Part shown: positions 1 to 8,243 of the stretch, one piece after another | Position numbering within the stretch: the stretch's first letter is position 1 | Layout of the letters: each line of letters opens with the position of its first letter | Source: Halostella limicola | GTDB taxonomy: Archaea; Halobacteriota; Halobacteria; Halobacteriales; Natronoarchaeaceae | Assembly: GCF_003675875.1 (NCBI RefSeq) | Contig: NZ_RCDI01000001.1 | Span: 1,302,001-1,366,000, forward strand | Direction: 5' to 3' | DNA: 64,000 bases | Position numbers and translations under genes: made by a program | Notes under the pieces: generated by a model | What the model was told of the DNA's origin: nothing | Databases searched by the model: none | The model's input: the letters and a program-made list of their open reading frames with translations, nothing else

Positions 1-1
1 A

Positions 2-109
2 ACCGGAAGCCAGCGCGACGTAGCCGAGCGCCTGGACTGCGCGCCCTCGACGGCGGCGGAGCACCTGCAGAAAGCGGAGGCGGCGCTGGTGCGGGCGGCG
101 TTCGCTTAG
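2..109 (+). CDS. C-terminal end of a Bat-type HTH_10 transcriptional regulator (partial)
   Basis: An open frame enters from the left edge and gives 35 residues that end at a TAG. They read as the recognition half of a helix-turn-helix: a Q-R-D-V-A-E-R-L helix, a turn at D-C-A-P-S, then T-A-A-E-H-L-Q-K-A-E. This is the arrangement at the extreme C-terminus of haloarchaeal bacterio-opsin-activator (HTH_10) regulators, and the complete regulator at 32791-35937 ends with the same kind of helix pair. The N-terminal sensor part lies outside the window. The stop overlaps the stop of the convergent GTPase gene (TTAG). Confidence 0.72.
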   Translation, partial: TGSQRDVAERLDCAPSTAAEHLQKAEAALVRAAFA

Positions 110-1722
110 GGGTCGACGTCCGTCACCGTGCCGACGCCCTTCGAGCGCCCCTCGCGGAAGACGAACCGCTGGCCCTCCTCGACGAGGTACGGGCGGAACT
201 TGAACCGGACCGTGGCGTGGCCGCTGTCGCCGGGGAGCAACTGGCCGCCCTCGGGGTAGAACGCGGCGGCCTCGCTGACCGTCTCGAGGTGGACGACGGG
301 CTCGTAGCCGTCGCCGATGCGGGTCGGATGGTTGAGCACCATCACCTCGGCCTCGAACTCGCGGACGGGGTCGGGGTCGGCTTCGCGCGGGAGCAACACC
401 ATGCCGCGCTCGATGTCGGCCTCGCGGACGCCCTTCAGCGCGATGCCGACGATGCGGCCGGCCTTCGCCTTGTCCACGCGGTGGTAGTGCATCTCGATGG
501 AGCGGACCTCCACCTCGCGGAACGCGCCGTCCGGCATCGGGCCGAGCAGGAGTTCGTCGCCCGCCTCGACCTCGCCGGACATGATGGTCCCCGAGGCGAC
601 CGCGCCGACCCCGGTGACGGCGTACGTGCGGTCGATGTACATCCGGAAGTCGCCGTCCGTGCCGGCGGTCTTGGGGAGGCGCTCGAACAGTTCGTCCAAC
701 TGGTCGAGCCCCTCCTTCGTGACGGCGCTCGTGGCGAGGACGGGGACGACGGTGTCGCCGATCTCCTCGACGGCCGCGTCGACGCCGTGTCTGTTCACGC
801 GCAGCGGCACCCGGTCGACGTCGCGGAGCATCCGCTCGACCTCGCGCTCGACCTCGGCGAGGCGCTCGTCCGAGACGACGTCGGCCTTCGTGATGGCGAC
901 GATGGTCGGCAGCTCCGTCGCGAGTAAGACGCCGAGGTGCTCGCGGGTCGTCTTCGTCGGGCCGTCGTCGGCCGCGACGGTGAGCAGGCCGTAGTCGAGC
1001 TTCTGCCCGACGAGCCCGCGGATCGTCGTGCGGAGCCACGGCTCGTGGCCGACGGTGTCGACGAACGAGACGAGGCGCTCCGATTCCTCGACCACGCGCG
1101 CGCGGTCGGACTTCCGGTGCGGGTTGTCCATGCGGACCGGGCCGTCGCCGTCGAAGCCGTAGACGCCGTAGGAGAGGTCGGCGGAGAGCCCGCGCTCGAC
1201 CTCGTGGGGCTGGACGTCGAGGTAGCCGCGTGTGCCGCCCTCGCCGTCGTCGGCCTGGCCGGTGACGAGGCTGCCGACCAGGGTGCTCTTCCCGTGGTCG
1301 ACGTGGCCCGCGGTGCCGACGACGACGTGCTCGTCGTCCGTGTCGAGCATCGCGCCCTCGCGGACCGTGGCGACGCCGACGATGCCCTCGTCGGCCGCGC
1401 CGTCGACGGCGTCGACGCCCCACGTCTGGACGTCCTCGATGTGCGCGCCGGCCTCCTCGGCCAGGAGGCTTAGCACGTCCATCGACTCGGAGAAGTCGTC
1501 GGGCGCGACGCCGGCGAGGCCACCGTCGTCGGTGACGCCGACGACGTACGTCGCCTCGCCGTCGCCGGAGAGCACGCGGTGGCGAAGCTGGGCCGCGAGG
1601 CTCTCGCGGCGCCCCTCGGAGAGGTGCAGGTCCTTGGTGAGACGCTCCTTGAACTCCACGCTGCCGCCTTCCCGCTCGCCGCGGTCCAGGGCCCGCTCCA
1701 GAACGGCCCGGTCAGGGCTCAT
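106..1722 (-). CDS. GTPBP1/2-like translational GTPase
   Basis: This is a translation-factor-type GTPase of the archaeal GTPBP1 family, related to EF-1alpha/EF-Tu. The G1 motif GHVDHGKST is near residues 139-147, G3 is DTVGHE, and G4 is a TKAD-type motif. Beta-barrel domains II and III follow, with the typical phrase G-V-G-x-V-A-S-G-T. The first ~130 residues are a family-specific N-terminal domain. The ATG at 1722 was chosen because the 14 codons upstream have no coding character. In eukaryotes GTPBP1 proteins act on stalled elongation and mRNA decay. The archaeal role is not established, so function here is by family only. Confidence 0.85.
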   Translation of the reverse strand: MSPDRAVLERALDRGEREGGSVEFKERLTKDLHLSEGRRESLAAQLRHRVLSGDGEATYVVGVTDDGGLAGVAPDDFSESMDVLSLLAEEAGAHIEDVQTWGVDAVDGAADEGIVGVATVREGAMLDTDDEHVVVGTAGHVDHGKSTLVGSLVTGQADDGEGGTRGYLDVQPHEVERGLSADLSYGVYGFDGDGPVRMDNPHRKSDRARVVEESERLVSFVDTVGHEPWLRTTIRGLVGQKLDYGLLTVAADDGPTKTTREHLGVLLATELPTIVAITKADVVSDERLAEVEREVERMLRDVDRVPLRVNRHGVDAAVEEIGDTVVPVLATSAVTKEGLDQLDELFERLPKTAGTDGDFRMYIDRTYAVTGVGAVASGTIMSGEVEAGDELLLGPMPDGAFREVEVRSIEMHYHRVDKAKAGRIVGIALKGVREADIERGMVLLPREADPDPVREFEAEVMVLNHPTRIGDGYEPVVHLETVSEAAAFYPEGGQLLPGDSGHATVRFKFRPYLVEEGQRFVFREGRSKGVGTVTDVDP

Positions 1723-1811
1723 ACGCCCGGGTTGGGGGACGGTAGACAAAAACCTTCGCGTCACGTACTAACACACTGCATCCCGGTCCCGTCCCCGCGG
1801 CGTCGCCGCGG

Positions 1812-2375
1812 TCACCGGTTCTGTGCGGTCCGGGACTCGTCCGCGTCCGTCAGCCGATCGTAGGCGGCCGCGACGCGCTTGAACCGCTCCTCGTCGCCGC
1901 CCTCCGCGTCCGGGTGGGTCTCTTTCACCTTCTCGCGGTAGGCCCGGCGCACGCGCTCCTCGCTCGCGCCGGGGTCGACGCCGAGTATCTCGTAGGCCTC
2001 GCGCTCGCTCGGTCCCGAGTTCGGTTGCGGGGCGGCGCCGCCCCGCCGCCGACCGCGGCGGGCGCGCCGGCGGCTCTCGCGGGCCTCGTAGCGCTGGCGG
2101 GCCTCGCGGCGGCGGCGACTCTCCTCGGCCGCGCGCCGAGCGCCAGCGCCGAACCCCGCGTCCCGGGACCTGGCGTACTCGGGACCGGTCCGCCGTCGCG
2201 CCTGCTCGGCGAGTTTGCCGGTTCCCTGGTACCAGAACACGTACGCGAGGAAGGCGAAGGGCGCGGCGAGTATCAGGACGAAGGGGTTCCGCTGCACCAG
2301 CGTCAGGATACCGAGCACGGCGGCTAACCCGGCGAACACCGCCGACAGTCCGACGAGGAGCGTCGCCCGTGGCAC
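1812..2375 (-). CDS. Membrane-anchored J-domain (DnaJ-like) protein
   Basis: The protein has 187 residues. Two hydrophobic segments (about 5-27 and 31-50) are followed by an Arg/Ala-rich linker (70-112) and a C-terminal J domain (~122-180). The J domain has the diagnostic HPD tripeptide, in T-H-P-D-A, between helices II and III. A J domain at the C-terminus of a membrane protein suggests it recruits DnaK/Hsp70 to the cytoplasmic face of the membrane. It lacks the zinc-finger and CTD modules of true DnaJ. It sits upstream of the GTPase on the same strand with an 89-bp gap. Confidence 0.82.
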   Translation of the reverse strand: MPRATLLVGLSAVFAGLAAVLGILTLVQRNPFVLILAAPFAFLAYVFWYQGTGKLAEQARRRTGPEYARSRDAGFGAGARRAAEESRRRREARQRYEARESRRRARRGRRRGGAAPQPNSGPSEREAYEILGVDPGASEERVRRAYREKVKETHPDAEGGDEERFKRVAAAYDRLTDADESRTAQNR

Positions 2376-2525
2376 GTGTACACGTTCGGACCGGAATCAG
2401 GTAAGCGTCCCGCCACGTAGCAGAAATTAAACGCGATGACACGCTCGAACGGCCGGGGCCGTCTAGGGTGCGAATGGTTTCGGTTTCTACTATAGGTACA
2501 AGTGTTTCCCCGTGGTACGAGCGGT

Positions 2526-2690
2526 ATGAGCATCAGCGGGCTCTGCCAGATCTGCCAGTCGCGGGAGGCACAGGTGCAGTGTGACCGCTGCGGGAACATG
2601 GTCTGTCGCCAGCACTTCGAGGAGTCGGCGGCAGTCTGCGCCGACTGCGCGTCGGAAGTGGAGGAGACCGGCGGCGGGCGGACCTTCTAG
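2526..2690 (+). CDS. Small zinc-finger protein (54 aa)
   Basis: This short ORF has ordered cysteine pairs: C-x2-C near residue 7, C-x2-C near 18, then C-R-Q-H and a final C-x2-C. The order resembles a cross-brace finger of B-box or AN1 type. Several similar micro-proteins occur in this window. The ATG at 2526 gives a protein beginning M-S-I-S-G-L-C; an upstream start at 2502 is less likely. The TAG overlaps the stop of the convergent oxidase gene (CTAG, 2687-2690). Ligand spacing indicates Zn binding; partner and function are unknown. Confidence 0.7.
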   Translation: MSISGLCQICQSREAQVQCDRCGNMVCRQHFEESAAVCADCASEVEETGGGRTF

Positions 2691-3865
2691 CGACCGGGGC
2701 GCTCCTGCAGTACGGACCGGTCGATCTCGGTCACGTCGGTCGCGCCTGCGAGCGCGACCGTCAGGTCCAGATCGGCGAGGAAGTTCTCGACGACTGCCTT
2801 CACCCCCTCTTGCCCGCCGAGGGCGAGACCGTAGACGTAGGGGCGGCCGAGCAGCACCGCGTCGGCGCCCAGCGCCAGTGCGCGGACGGCGTCGCCGCCG
2901 CGGCGGATCCCGCTGTCGAACAGCACCGGAACGTTCTCGCCCACCCTGTCGACTACCTCCGGGAGGGCGTCCGCCGCGGCGACCGACCCGTCGACCTGCC
3001 GGCCGCCGTGGTTCGAGACGACGACCCCGTCCGCGCCGTGCTCCAGCGCGAGGGCGGCGTCGTCGGGGTGGAGGACGCCCTTCACGACCACCGGCAGGTC
3101 CGTCGACGCCGTGAGGTCTTCGAGGTCCGCCCACGTGTGGCTCGCGTCGGAGAACAGGTCGAGGAACTGCGTCACCGCGGCGTCGGGGTTCTCCTCGGGG
3201 TCCGCGTCGAGCATCTCCCAGAAGACGGGGTCTTCGAGGTAGTTCGCGATCCCCTCGCCCTCCATGAACGGGAGGTAGCCCAGGTCGACGTCGCGCTCGC
3301 GCCAGCCCAGAAGCGGCGTGTCGAGCGTCACGACCACCGCCTCGTAGCCCGCGGCCTCGGCCCGTTCGAGGAGGCTGGCGGTCAGGTCCTCGTCCGCGCT
3401 CCAGTACAGCTGGAACCAGCCGGGCGTCCCGCCGAGTTCGTCGGCGACGCGCTCCATCGGCTCGGAGGCGGCCGTGCTGTGCGCGAACGGGACGCCCGTC
3501 TCGCGGGCGGCCGCCGCCGTGGCGAGTTCGCCCTCGTCGTGGACGATCGACTGCACGCCGACGGGCGCGAGCATCACCGGCGCGGGGAACTCGGTGCCGA
3601 GGACCTCGGTCTCCAGCGACCGCTCGGTCAGGTCCCGCAGCATCCGCGGCCGGATCCGCCACCGCTCGATGGCGCGGCGGTTCTCCCGCTTGGTCTCCTC
3701 GCCGCCCGCGCCGCCGGCGACGTACGCGTACGCCTCGTCGGTCAGCTCCGCCTCCGCGGCCGCCTTCAGGTCTTCGTACGCGACCGGGTACTCCGGCGTC
3801 TCGCCCGCCGCGTGCCGTCTGGTGTACACCTCGACCTGCCGGTTGTAGCCGTAGTCCTCGGGCAT
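2687..3865 (-). CDS. FMN-dependent alpha-hydroxy-acid oxidase/dehydrogenase (lactate 2-monooxygenase-like)
   Basis: This is a 392-residue TIM-barrel flavoprotein of the lactate oxidase / lactate monooxygenase / glycolate oxidase family. Visible family features are the flavin-binding P-V-M-L-A-P-V-G segment, a conserved Lys in V-V-V-K-G-V, the catalytic S-N-H-G-G-R-Q motif near residue 285 (the His abstracts the substrate alpha-proton), and D-S-G-I-R-R-G before the phosphate-binding L-G-R-P. The long acidic insertion around residues 190-225 resembles lactate 2-monooxygenase more than compact lactate oxidases. The ATG at 3865 is preferred to the GTG seven codons upstream. Exact substrate (L-lactate or another 2-hydroxy acid) cannot be decided from sequence. 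Confidence 0.85.
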   Translation of the reverse strand: MPEDYGYNRQVEVYTRRHAAGETPEYPVAYEDLKAAAEAELTDEAYAYVAGGAGGEETKRENRRAIERWRIRPRMLRDLTERSLETEVLGTEFPAPVMLAPVGVQSIVHDEGELATAAAARETGVPFAHSTAASEPMERVADELGGTPGWFQLYWSADEDLTASLLERAEAAGYEAVVVTLDTPLLGWRERDVDLGYLPFMEGEGIANYLEDPVFWEMLDADPEENPDAAVTQFLDLFSDASHTWADLEDLTASTDLPVVVKGVLHPDDAALALEHGADGVVVSNHGGRQVDGSVAAADALPEVVDRVGENVPVLFDSGIRRGGDAVRALALGADAVLLGRPYVYGLALGGQEGVKAVVENFLADLDLTVALAGATDVTEIDRSVLQERPGR

Positions 3866-3946
3866 GGGAGTGGGGTTCGCTACCACGCGACAAAAACCTT
3901 CACCGCGTGGAGGGTTTGAAACAGGCGTTGCGCGGACCGCCGCCGC

Positions 3947-4810
3947 TCAGCGGTGCCGGTTCAGCCGCTTCTTCAGTCGCTTCGCCGCCTGCCCGGCAGC
4001 GCGGTCGAACCCCTCGCCCGCGTCTCGCGGGTTCCCCGCTCGACTGCCCGAGGCGTGTCGCGCCTCGCTCTCTTCTCCCGCGAAGATGATCCCCCGCGAG
4101 GAGTTGACGAGGCCGACCCCGTCGGCGAGGCCGTACTCGACGGCGGCCTCCGCGTCGCCGCCCTGCGCGCCGACGCCGGGGACGAGGAAGGGCAGGTCGG
4201 GCACCTGCTCGCGGACGCTCTCGAGTTCGTCGGTCGTCGTCGCGCCGACGACGAGGCCGACGTTGCCGTTCTCGTTCCAGAGGTCGGCGAGCGCGGCGAC
4301 GCGCTCGTAGACGGCCTCGCCCGAGGCGAGTTCGAGGTCCTGCAGGTCCCCGCCGCCCGAGTTCGAGGTGCGACAGAGGACGAAGACGCCGCGGTCGGCC
4401 TTCGAGAGGAACGGCTCCAGCGAGTCCCGGCCCATGTACGGGTTGGCCGTGATGGCGTCGGCCGTCGGCCCGTCGGCGTCCGGATTCAGTAGCTTCGCGT
4501 ACTGGCGCGCCGTGTTGCCGATGTCGGCGCGCTTGGCGTCGAGCAGGACCGGGACGTCCTTCCCGTGGGCGTACGCGATGGTCTCCTCCAGGGCGGCCCA
4601 GCCGTCGGGGTCCTCGTAGAACGCCGCGTTGGGCTTGAAGGCGGCGGCGTGCTCGTGCGTGGCGTCGATGATCCGGCGGTTGAACGCCCACCGCGGCAGG
4701 TCGCGGTCCCGCAGGTGGTCGGGGATGCGGTCCGGGTCCGGGTCGAGGCCGACGCTCACGACGCTGTCGACGGCGTCGATGCGGTCGGCCAGCCGGTCGA
4801 AAAAGCGCAT
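3947..4810 (-). CDS. pyrF: Orotidine 5'-phosphate decarboxylase, group 2
   Basis: OMP decarboxylase converts OMP to UMP in pyrimidine synthesis. Family signatures are V-S-V-G-L-D-P-D-P near the N-terminus, the A-F-K-P-N-A-A-F-Y segment, the catalytic L-D-A-K-R-A-D-I-G-N-T motif (residues ~95-105), and P-G-V-G-A-Q-G-G for phosphate binding. The ATG at 4810 starts M-R-F-F-D-R, as is usual for the group. The C-terminal region (residues ~245-265) holds a hydrophilic stretch rich in E, R, S and G. It coincides with DNA hairpins and looks like an in-frame insertion (see the repeat at 4027-4067). It lies 23 bp after the HTH gene on the same strand. Confidence 0.93.
   Translation of the reverse strand: MRFFDRLADRIDAVDSVVSVGLDPDPDRIPDHLRDRDLPRWAFNRRIIDATHEHAAAFKPNAAFYEDPDGWAALEETIAYAHGKDVPVLLDAKRADIGNTARQYAKLLNPDADGPTADAITANPYMGRDSLEPFLSKADRGVFVLCRTSNSGGGDLQDLELASGEAVYERVAALADLWNENGNVGLVVGATTTDELESVREQVPDLPFLVPGVGAQGGDAEAAVEYGLADGVGLVNSSRGIIFAGEESEARHASGSRAGNPRDAGEGFDRAAGQAAKRLKKRLNRHR
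4027..4067. repeat. Two small palindromes inside pyrF
   Basis: GCGGG-ttc-CCCGC lies at 4027-4039 and CGAGGCG-tgtcg-CGCCTCG at 4049-4067. The first has a TTC loop here, which is GAA on the pyrF coding strand. They encode residues ~248-262 of PyrF, a hydrophilic segment that appears additional to the enzyme fold. The pattern resembles the palindromes inside nrdJ and trpF and those at 8713-8939. Confidence 0.5.
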
Positions 4811-4833
4811 ATCGCCGCTTCCGCGGCGCCGCA

Positions 4834-5310
4834 CTACAAGGTTCCTATCTTCCGCTTCTCAAATCCCGGGACCGTCGCGTCGGGGTCTTCGAGCGCGTCC
4901 AGCCCGTCCCCCACCGTGTAGATCTCGTCCCCGTCGGCGCAGGGGAGGACCGTCCGGAGGTCGTCGTCGTACACGGCGAGACACATGATGGGGAGGTCGA
5001 CGACCTCCTTCGGCTCCGCGCCGGGCTCGATCCGCATGGTCCGCTTGGTGAACGCCGGTTCGAGGCTGTAGCCGTGCTCGTCGGCCCACTCCGTGAACTC
5101 CCGGTACTTCTCCCGCGCCGTAGCGGTCGCCTGATGGCTCCAGTCGTCCGTTTCGAGGTTCAGCCGCTTCCCCCAGATCTCCACGTCGAAGTCGGCGATG
5201 TGGCCGCTCTCGTCCAGTTCCTGCAGTCGCGCCACCACGGACTGCTGTCTGTTGTGCGTGCCGTACACCGGTTCGCGCATCAGTAGCTCGGCGCTCTCAG
5301 TTCCGTTCAT
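4834..5310 (-). CDS. Haloarchaeal HTH_63-like DNA-binding protein
   Basis: The protein has 158 residues. Residues ~18-45 (R-Q-Q-S-V-V-A-R-L-Q-E-L, then G-H-I-A-D-F-D-V-E-I-W-G) follow the pattern of the haloarchaeal HTH_63 family: a short helical region ending in a beta strand with a W-G motif. A helical F-x-E-W-A-D-E segment and a C-terminal region ending in P-C-A-D-G complete the usual layout. It probably acts as a transcription regulator, but no target is evident. It is immediately upstream of pyrF on the same strand and may be co-transcribed. The 269 bp upstream is an AT-rich divergent promoter region shared with the HAD gene. Confidence 0.6.
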   Translation of the reverse strand: MNGTESAELLMREPVYGTHNRQQSVVARLQELDESGHIADFDVEIWGKRLNLETDDWSHQATATAREKYREFTEWADEHGYSLEPAFTKRTMRIEPGAEPKEVVDLPIMCLAVYDDDLRTVLPCADGDEIYTVGDGLDALEDPDATVPGFEKRKIGTL

Positions 5311-5579
5311 GGATCCCCCGTTCCCTACTGGGGATTACAGCGAAGTAGTACTTAGTTTTTTCCGGGCGTATTGATTATGCGGGTGAAATTACTATCATCA
5401 GAACAGTATTCTACGGAAGCCCTCCTCGCAACCGTTTCGTGCCCTCGCGAGCGGGTTATCCCGTGTTAATCGCTCGATTCTTCTCAGTCTGTGAGAACTA
5501 CCGGAGAGCTCATATACCGGTAATAATAGCCGCTTCGGGAGGGTACACTGAAACCGCCGGCGACCGTACGGACCGACAC

Positions 5580-6242
5580 ATGGGACTCACGGCCGTCGTT
5601 TTCGATCTCGACTACACGCTGGCGGTGCCCGACCGGGACCGCCAGACGCTGCTGAACGAGGCGACGGCGTCGGTCGGCGCAGTCGACATCGATCGCGAGG
5701 CGTACCTCGGCGCGCACAGGGAGAACCTGACGGGCGAGACCCGCGAACCGATCTTCGCGGACCTTCTCGCAGAGCGCGAGGCGGACGCCGACCCGACTGA
5801 ACTCGCCGGCGCGTACCGGCGCGCGATCGCCGACGCGATCCGGCCGATCGACGGCGCGGCCGATCTCGTTCGGGAGCTACGGAAGCGATACCGCGTGGGG
5901 CTGCTGACCAACGGGCCGGTCCGCGCCCAGCGGGACAAGCTCCGCACCCTGGGGTGGGAGGACCTGTTCGACGCCGTGGTCGTCACCGGCGACCTCGACG
6001 CGGGCAAGCCCGACGGCCGCGCCTTTGAGGCAGCCCTCGACGCGCTCGACGTCGAGGCTGACGAGGCGGTGTACGTCGGCGACGAGGTGGAGGCCGACGT
6101 CCGCGGAGCCGACGCGGCCGGCCTGCGGGTCGTGCAGGTTGTCTCCCCGGATGGGCCCGACCCGGACCCGACCGCGGACGCCCACGTCGACCGCGCCGAA
6201 CTCGTCACCTGCCTGCCGCTCGTGATCGCGGATCTGGACTAG
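5580..6242 (+). CDS. HAD-superfamily hydrolase
   Basis: This 220-residue haloacid dehalogenase-type phosphohydrolase has all four HAD motifs. Motif I is D-L-D-Y-T-L-A (residues ~9-15), motif II is L-L-T-N-G-P, motif III is the Lys in G-K-P-D-G-R-A-F, and motif IV is V-G-D-E-V-E-A-D-V. The helical cap between motifs I and II places it in subfamily I. Similar proteins are phosphoglycolate or 5'-nucleotidase-like phosphatases, but the substrate is not determinable. The ATG at 5580 was chosen because the 47 upstream codons lack G/C third-position bias and precede motif I. Confidence 0.85.
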   Translation: MGLTAVVFDLDYTLAVPDRDRQTLLNEATASVGAVDIDREAYLGAHRENLTGETREPIFADLLAEREADADPTELAGAYRRAIADAIRPIDGAADLVRELRKRYRVGLLTNGPVRAQRDKLRTLGWEDLFDAVVVTGDLDAGKPDGRAFEAALDALDVEADEAVYVGDEVEADVRGADAAGLRVVQVVSPDGPDPDPTADAHVDRAELVTCLPLVIADLD

Positions 6243-6673
6243 TCGAGGGCCTCGACGACGGCTTCGACCACGTCTACGGCGCGTTTCACCTCGGCCCCGC
6301 TCTCGACGAACACCAGCGTCTTCGGCGGATCGACCGCTTTCGGCCGCACGCGCAGGTCGCGCTCGCCGGCCGCCGCCGCGGCCGCGTCCTGCTCCTCGCG
6401 GAACTCGATCCGCGCGCGGTCCTCGTGGACGTACACCTCCGCGAGCAGTTCGCCCCGCGTCTCGTCGGGCGCGTGGCGGGTGCGGGCGTCCTCCCAGGTG
6501 CCCTCGATCGCCCGCTCGACGTCGTACGCGCGCTCGCCGTCTGGCGTCCCCTCGACCGACCGGTCCGGGTTGACGACGGCCAGCCGGTCGAGGACGCCGT
6601 CGACGCGGCCGTCCACCTCCGAGGCGAGCAGTTCGGCGATACGGCGGCCGTCAGCGACGCTGTCTTCGACCAT
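6239..6673 (-). CDS. Conserved haloarchaeal protein of unknown function
   Basis: This 144-residue acidic protein has strongly biased codon use typical of a real gene. The N-terminal half is helical (I-A-E-L-L-A-S-E-V-D-G-R-V-D-G-V-L) and the C-terminal half is mixed alpha/beta, ending in V-D-V-V-E-A-V-V-E-A-L-D. No signal peptide, membrane segment or metal motif is visible, and I do not recognise the family. ATG 6673 is preferred to the in-frame start at 6700. Its stop overlaps that of the convergent HAD gene within CTAG (6239-6242). Confidence 0.6.
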   Translation of the reverse strand: MVEDSVADGRRIAELLASEVDGRVDGVLDRLAVVNPDRSVEGTPDGERAYDVERAIEGTWEDARTRHAPDETRGELLAEVYVHEDRARIEFREEQDAAAAAAGERDLRVRPKAVDPPKTLVFVESGAEVKRAVDVVEAVVEALD

Positions 6674-6762
6674 GGTCGTCTCTCGACGGTCGCGCCACAT
6701 CAGTCGATCGGATACCGGCGGACCGCGACCGCGGTGCCGACGGTTTCGCCGCCGCTCCGGGC

Positions 6763-6770
6763 TTTATTAT
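6763..6770 (+). promoter_or_regulatory. TATA element of the acetamidase gene
   Basis: TTTATTAT lies 26-33 bp before the ATG at 6796, in otherwise GC-rich sequence. This is the spacing expected for a leaderless haloarchaeal transcript. Confidence 0.55.
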
Positions 6771-6795
6771 CCCTCTCCCCGAACATCGGCGCGGG

Positions 6796-7707
6796 ATGAC
6801 GCGCACGGCAGTTTCGCACGAGGACGGCGTCGTCTACGAGTTCGCGCCCGACCTCGACGCCGTGTACGAGGCCACGCCGGGGGAACGGCTGACCGTCGAG
6901 ACGAGGGACAGCCTCGAAGGCGCAGTCCAGACTGAGGACGACGTGGTCGAGGCGGTGCCCGACGAGGTCAACGCGGCGACCGGACCGATCGCCGTCGACG
7001 GGGCCGAACCGGGCGACGTGCTCCGGGTCGAGATCGGGGACGTCCGCGTCGCCGAGGACCGCGGCCGGGTGATCACCATCGAGGGCTTCGGCCTCCTGCA
7101 CGACCGCGAGGAGATCGAGACGCCGCGGACCCGCATCACCCCGGTCGAGGACGGCGCGGTGACGTTCGACGGGATCGAGGTGCCGATCGAGCCGGTGATC
7201 GGCACCATCGGCGTCGCGCCGGCCGCGGAGTCGTACTCGACGCTCGTCCCGCACGACCACGGCGGGAACCTCGACACCACGGCGATCACGGACGGCAACG
7301 TCGCGTACTTCCCGGTGTTTCAGGATGGCGGCATGCTCGCCATGGGCGACTGCAAGGCCGCGATGGCTGACGGCGAGATGTGCGGGACGGGCGCCGAGAT
7401 CGCCACCGAGATCGACGTGACCGTCGACGTGATAGACGACCCGGCGGCGTCGATCGACCGGCCGGTCGTCGAGACGCCGGAGGTGTGGACGGTGCTCGCC
7501 AGCGCCGAGACGCTGGAGGAAGCCTGCGAGACGGCCAACCTGGACGCGATGGCGCTTCTCGAAGCCGAACACGGGTTCGATCCCACCGACGCGCACCTCT
7601 TCTCCAGTCTCGTCGGCGGGCTGGAGATCAGCCAAGTGGTCGACCCGCTCGTGACCGTCCGCAACGCGATCCCGAAGGAGTACCTCGACGACCCGTTCGA
7701 CCGTTAA
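6796..7707 (+). CDS. Acetamidase/formamidase family protein
   Basis: This 303-residue member of the FmdA/AmdA family hydrolyses short aliphatic amides to ammonia and carboxylate. Family landmarks are the early beta region with G-A-V-Q-T-E-D, the central P-H-D-H-G-G-N-L-D-T segment carrying conserved metal-binding and active-site residues, F-P-V-F-Q-D-G-G-M-L-A-M-G-D (residues ~175-188), and E-M-C-G-T-G-A-E-I. No transporter or regulator is adjacent. Amide specificity cannot be told from the sequence. The stop TAA overlaps the convergent DUF2240 stop (TTAA, 7704-7707). Confidence 0.88.
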   Translation: MTRTAVSHEDGVVYEFAPDLDAVYEATPGERLTVETRDSLEGAVQTEDDVVEAVPDEVNAATGPIAVDGAEPGDVLRVEIGDVRVAEDRGRVITIEGFGLLHDREEIETPRTRITPVEDGAVTFDGIEVPIEPVIGTIGVAPAAESYSTLVPHDHGGNLDTTAITDGNVAYFPVFQDGGMLAMGDCKAAMADGEMCGTGAEIATEIDVTVDVIDDPAASIDRPVVETPEVWTVLASAETLEEACETANLDAMALLEAEHGFDPTDAHLFSSLVGGLEISQVVDPLVTVRNAIPKEYLDDPFDR

Positions 7708-8150
7708 TCGCCAAGCCCCTCTCGCGCGGACTCCGCCGCCCCGTCCACGTCGAGGCCGCGGCGGCGGGCGTACACGACAGCCGCCGCCTCGACCGTCACG
7801 CCCAGTTCGCCCTGGAGGCGGTTGATGTCCGCGACGGCCTCCTGTTTCTCCGCGCCGTCGGCGACGACCCGGTCGAGCACTCGCTCGAACGTCGAGCGCT
7901 CCCGGAGGATGGACTCGTCGGGGACGAACTCCTCGGGGACGTCCACGCCGTCGGCGTCGAACGTCGCGACGATGTCCCCGTCGTCCCGTTCGAGCAGCCC
8001 CTGTCCCGTCGCTACGTCGATCAGTCGCTTCGCCTGGTCGGGGGAGAACCAGTCACGGTCCAGCGACAGCGCGACCACGAACTCGTTCTCGCCGATCCGG
8101 TCCGTTCCCCGCTGGCGGAAGGGCGCGGCGACTGCCGTCCGAAGGCTCAT
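7704..8150 (-). CDS. DUF2240 family protein
   Basis: This 148-residue archaeal protein matches the DUF2240 pattern: an N-terminal F-x-x-x-G-T-D-R-I segment, then a winged-helix-like portion (F-S-P-D-Q-A-K-R-L-I-D-V-A, then G-L-L-E-R-D-D-G), and a helical tail with I-N-R-L-Q-G-E-L and V-V-Y-A-R-R-R-G. The ATG at 8150 removes a long unsupported N-terminal extension. A nucleic-acid-binding role is plausible from the winged-helix look, but none has been shown to my knowledge. It is divergent from rps8e. Confidence 0.75.
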   Translation of the reverse strand: MSLRTAVAAPFRQRGTDRIGENEFVVALSLDRDWFSPDQAKRLIDVATGQGLLERDDGDIVATFDADGVDVPEEFVPDESILRERSTFERVLDRVVADGAEKQEAVADINRLQGELGVTVEAAAVVYARRRGLDVDGAAESAREGLGD

Positions 8151-8243
8151 CGCTATCAGCACCCGCCACGGCCGGGGTAAAACTACCGGTTCGCCGACGG
8201 GGAAGTCGTGCGATTCAAGTAGCTGCTGAGTCTCGTATCGGGT

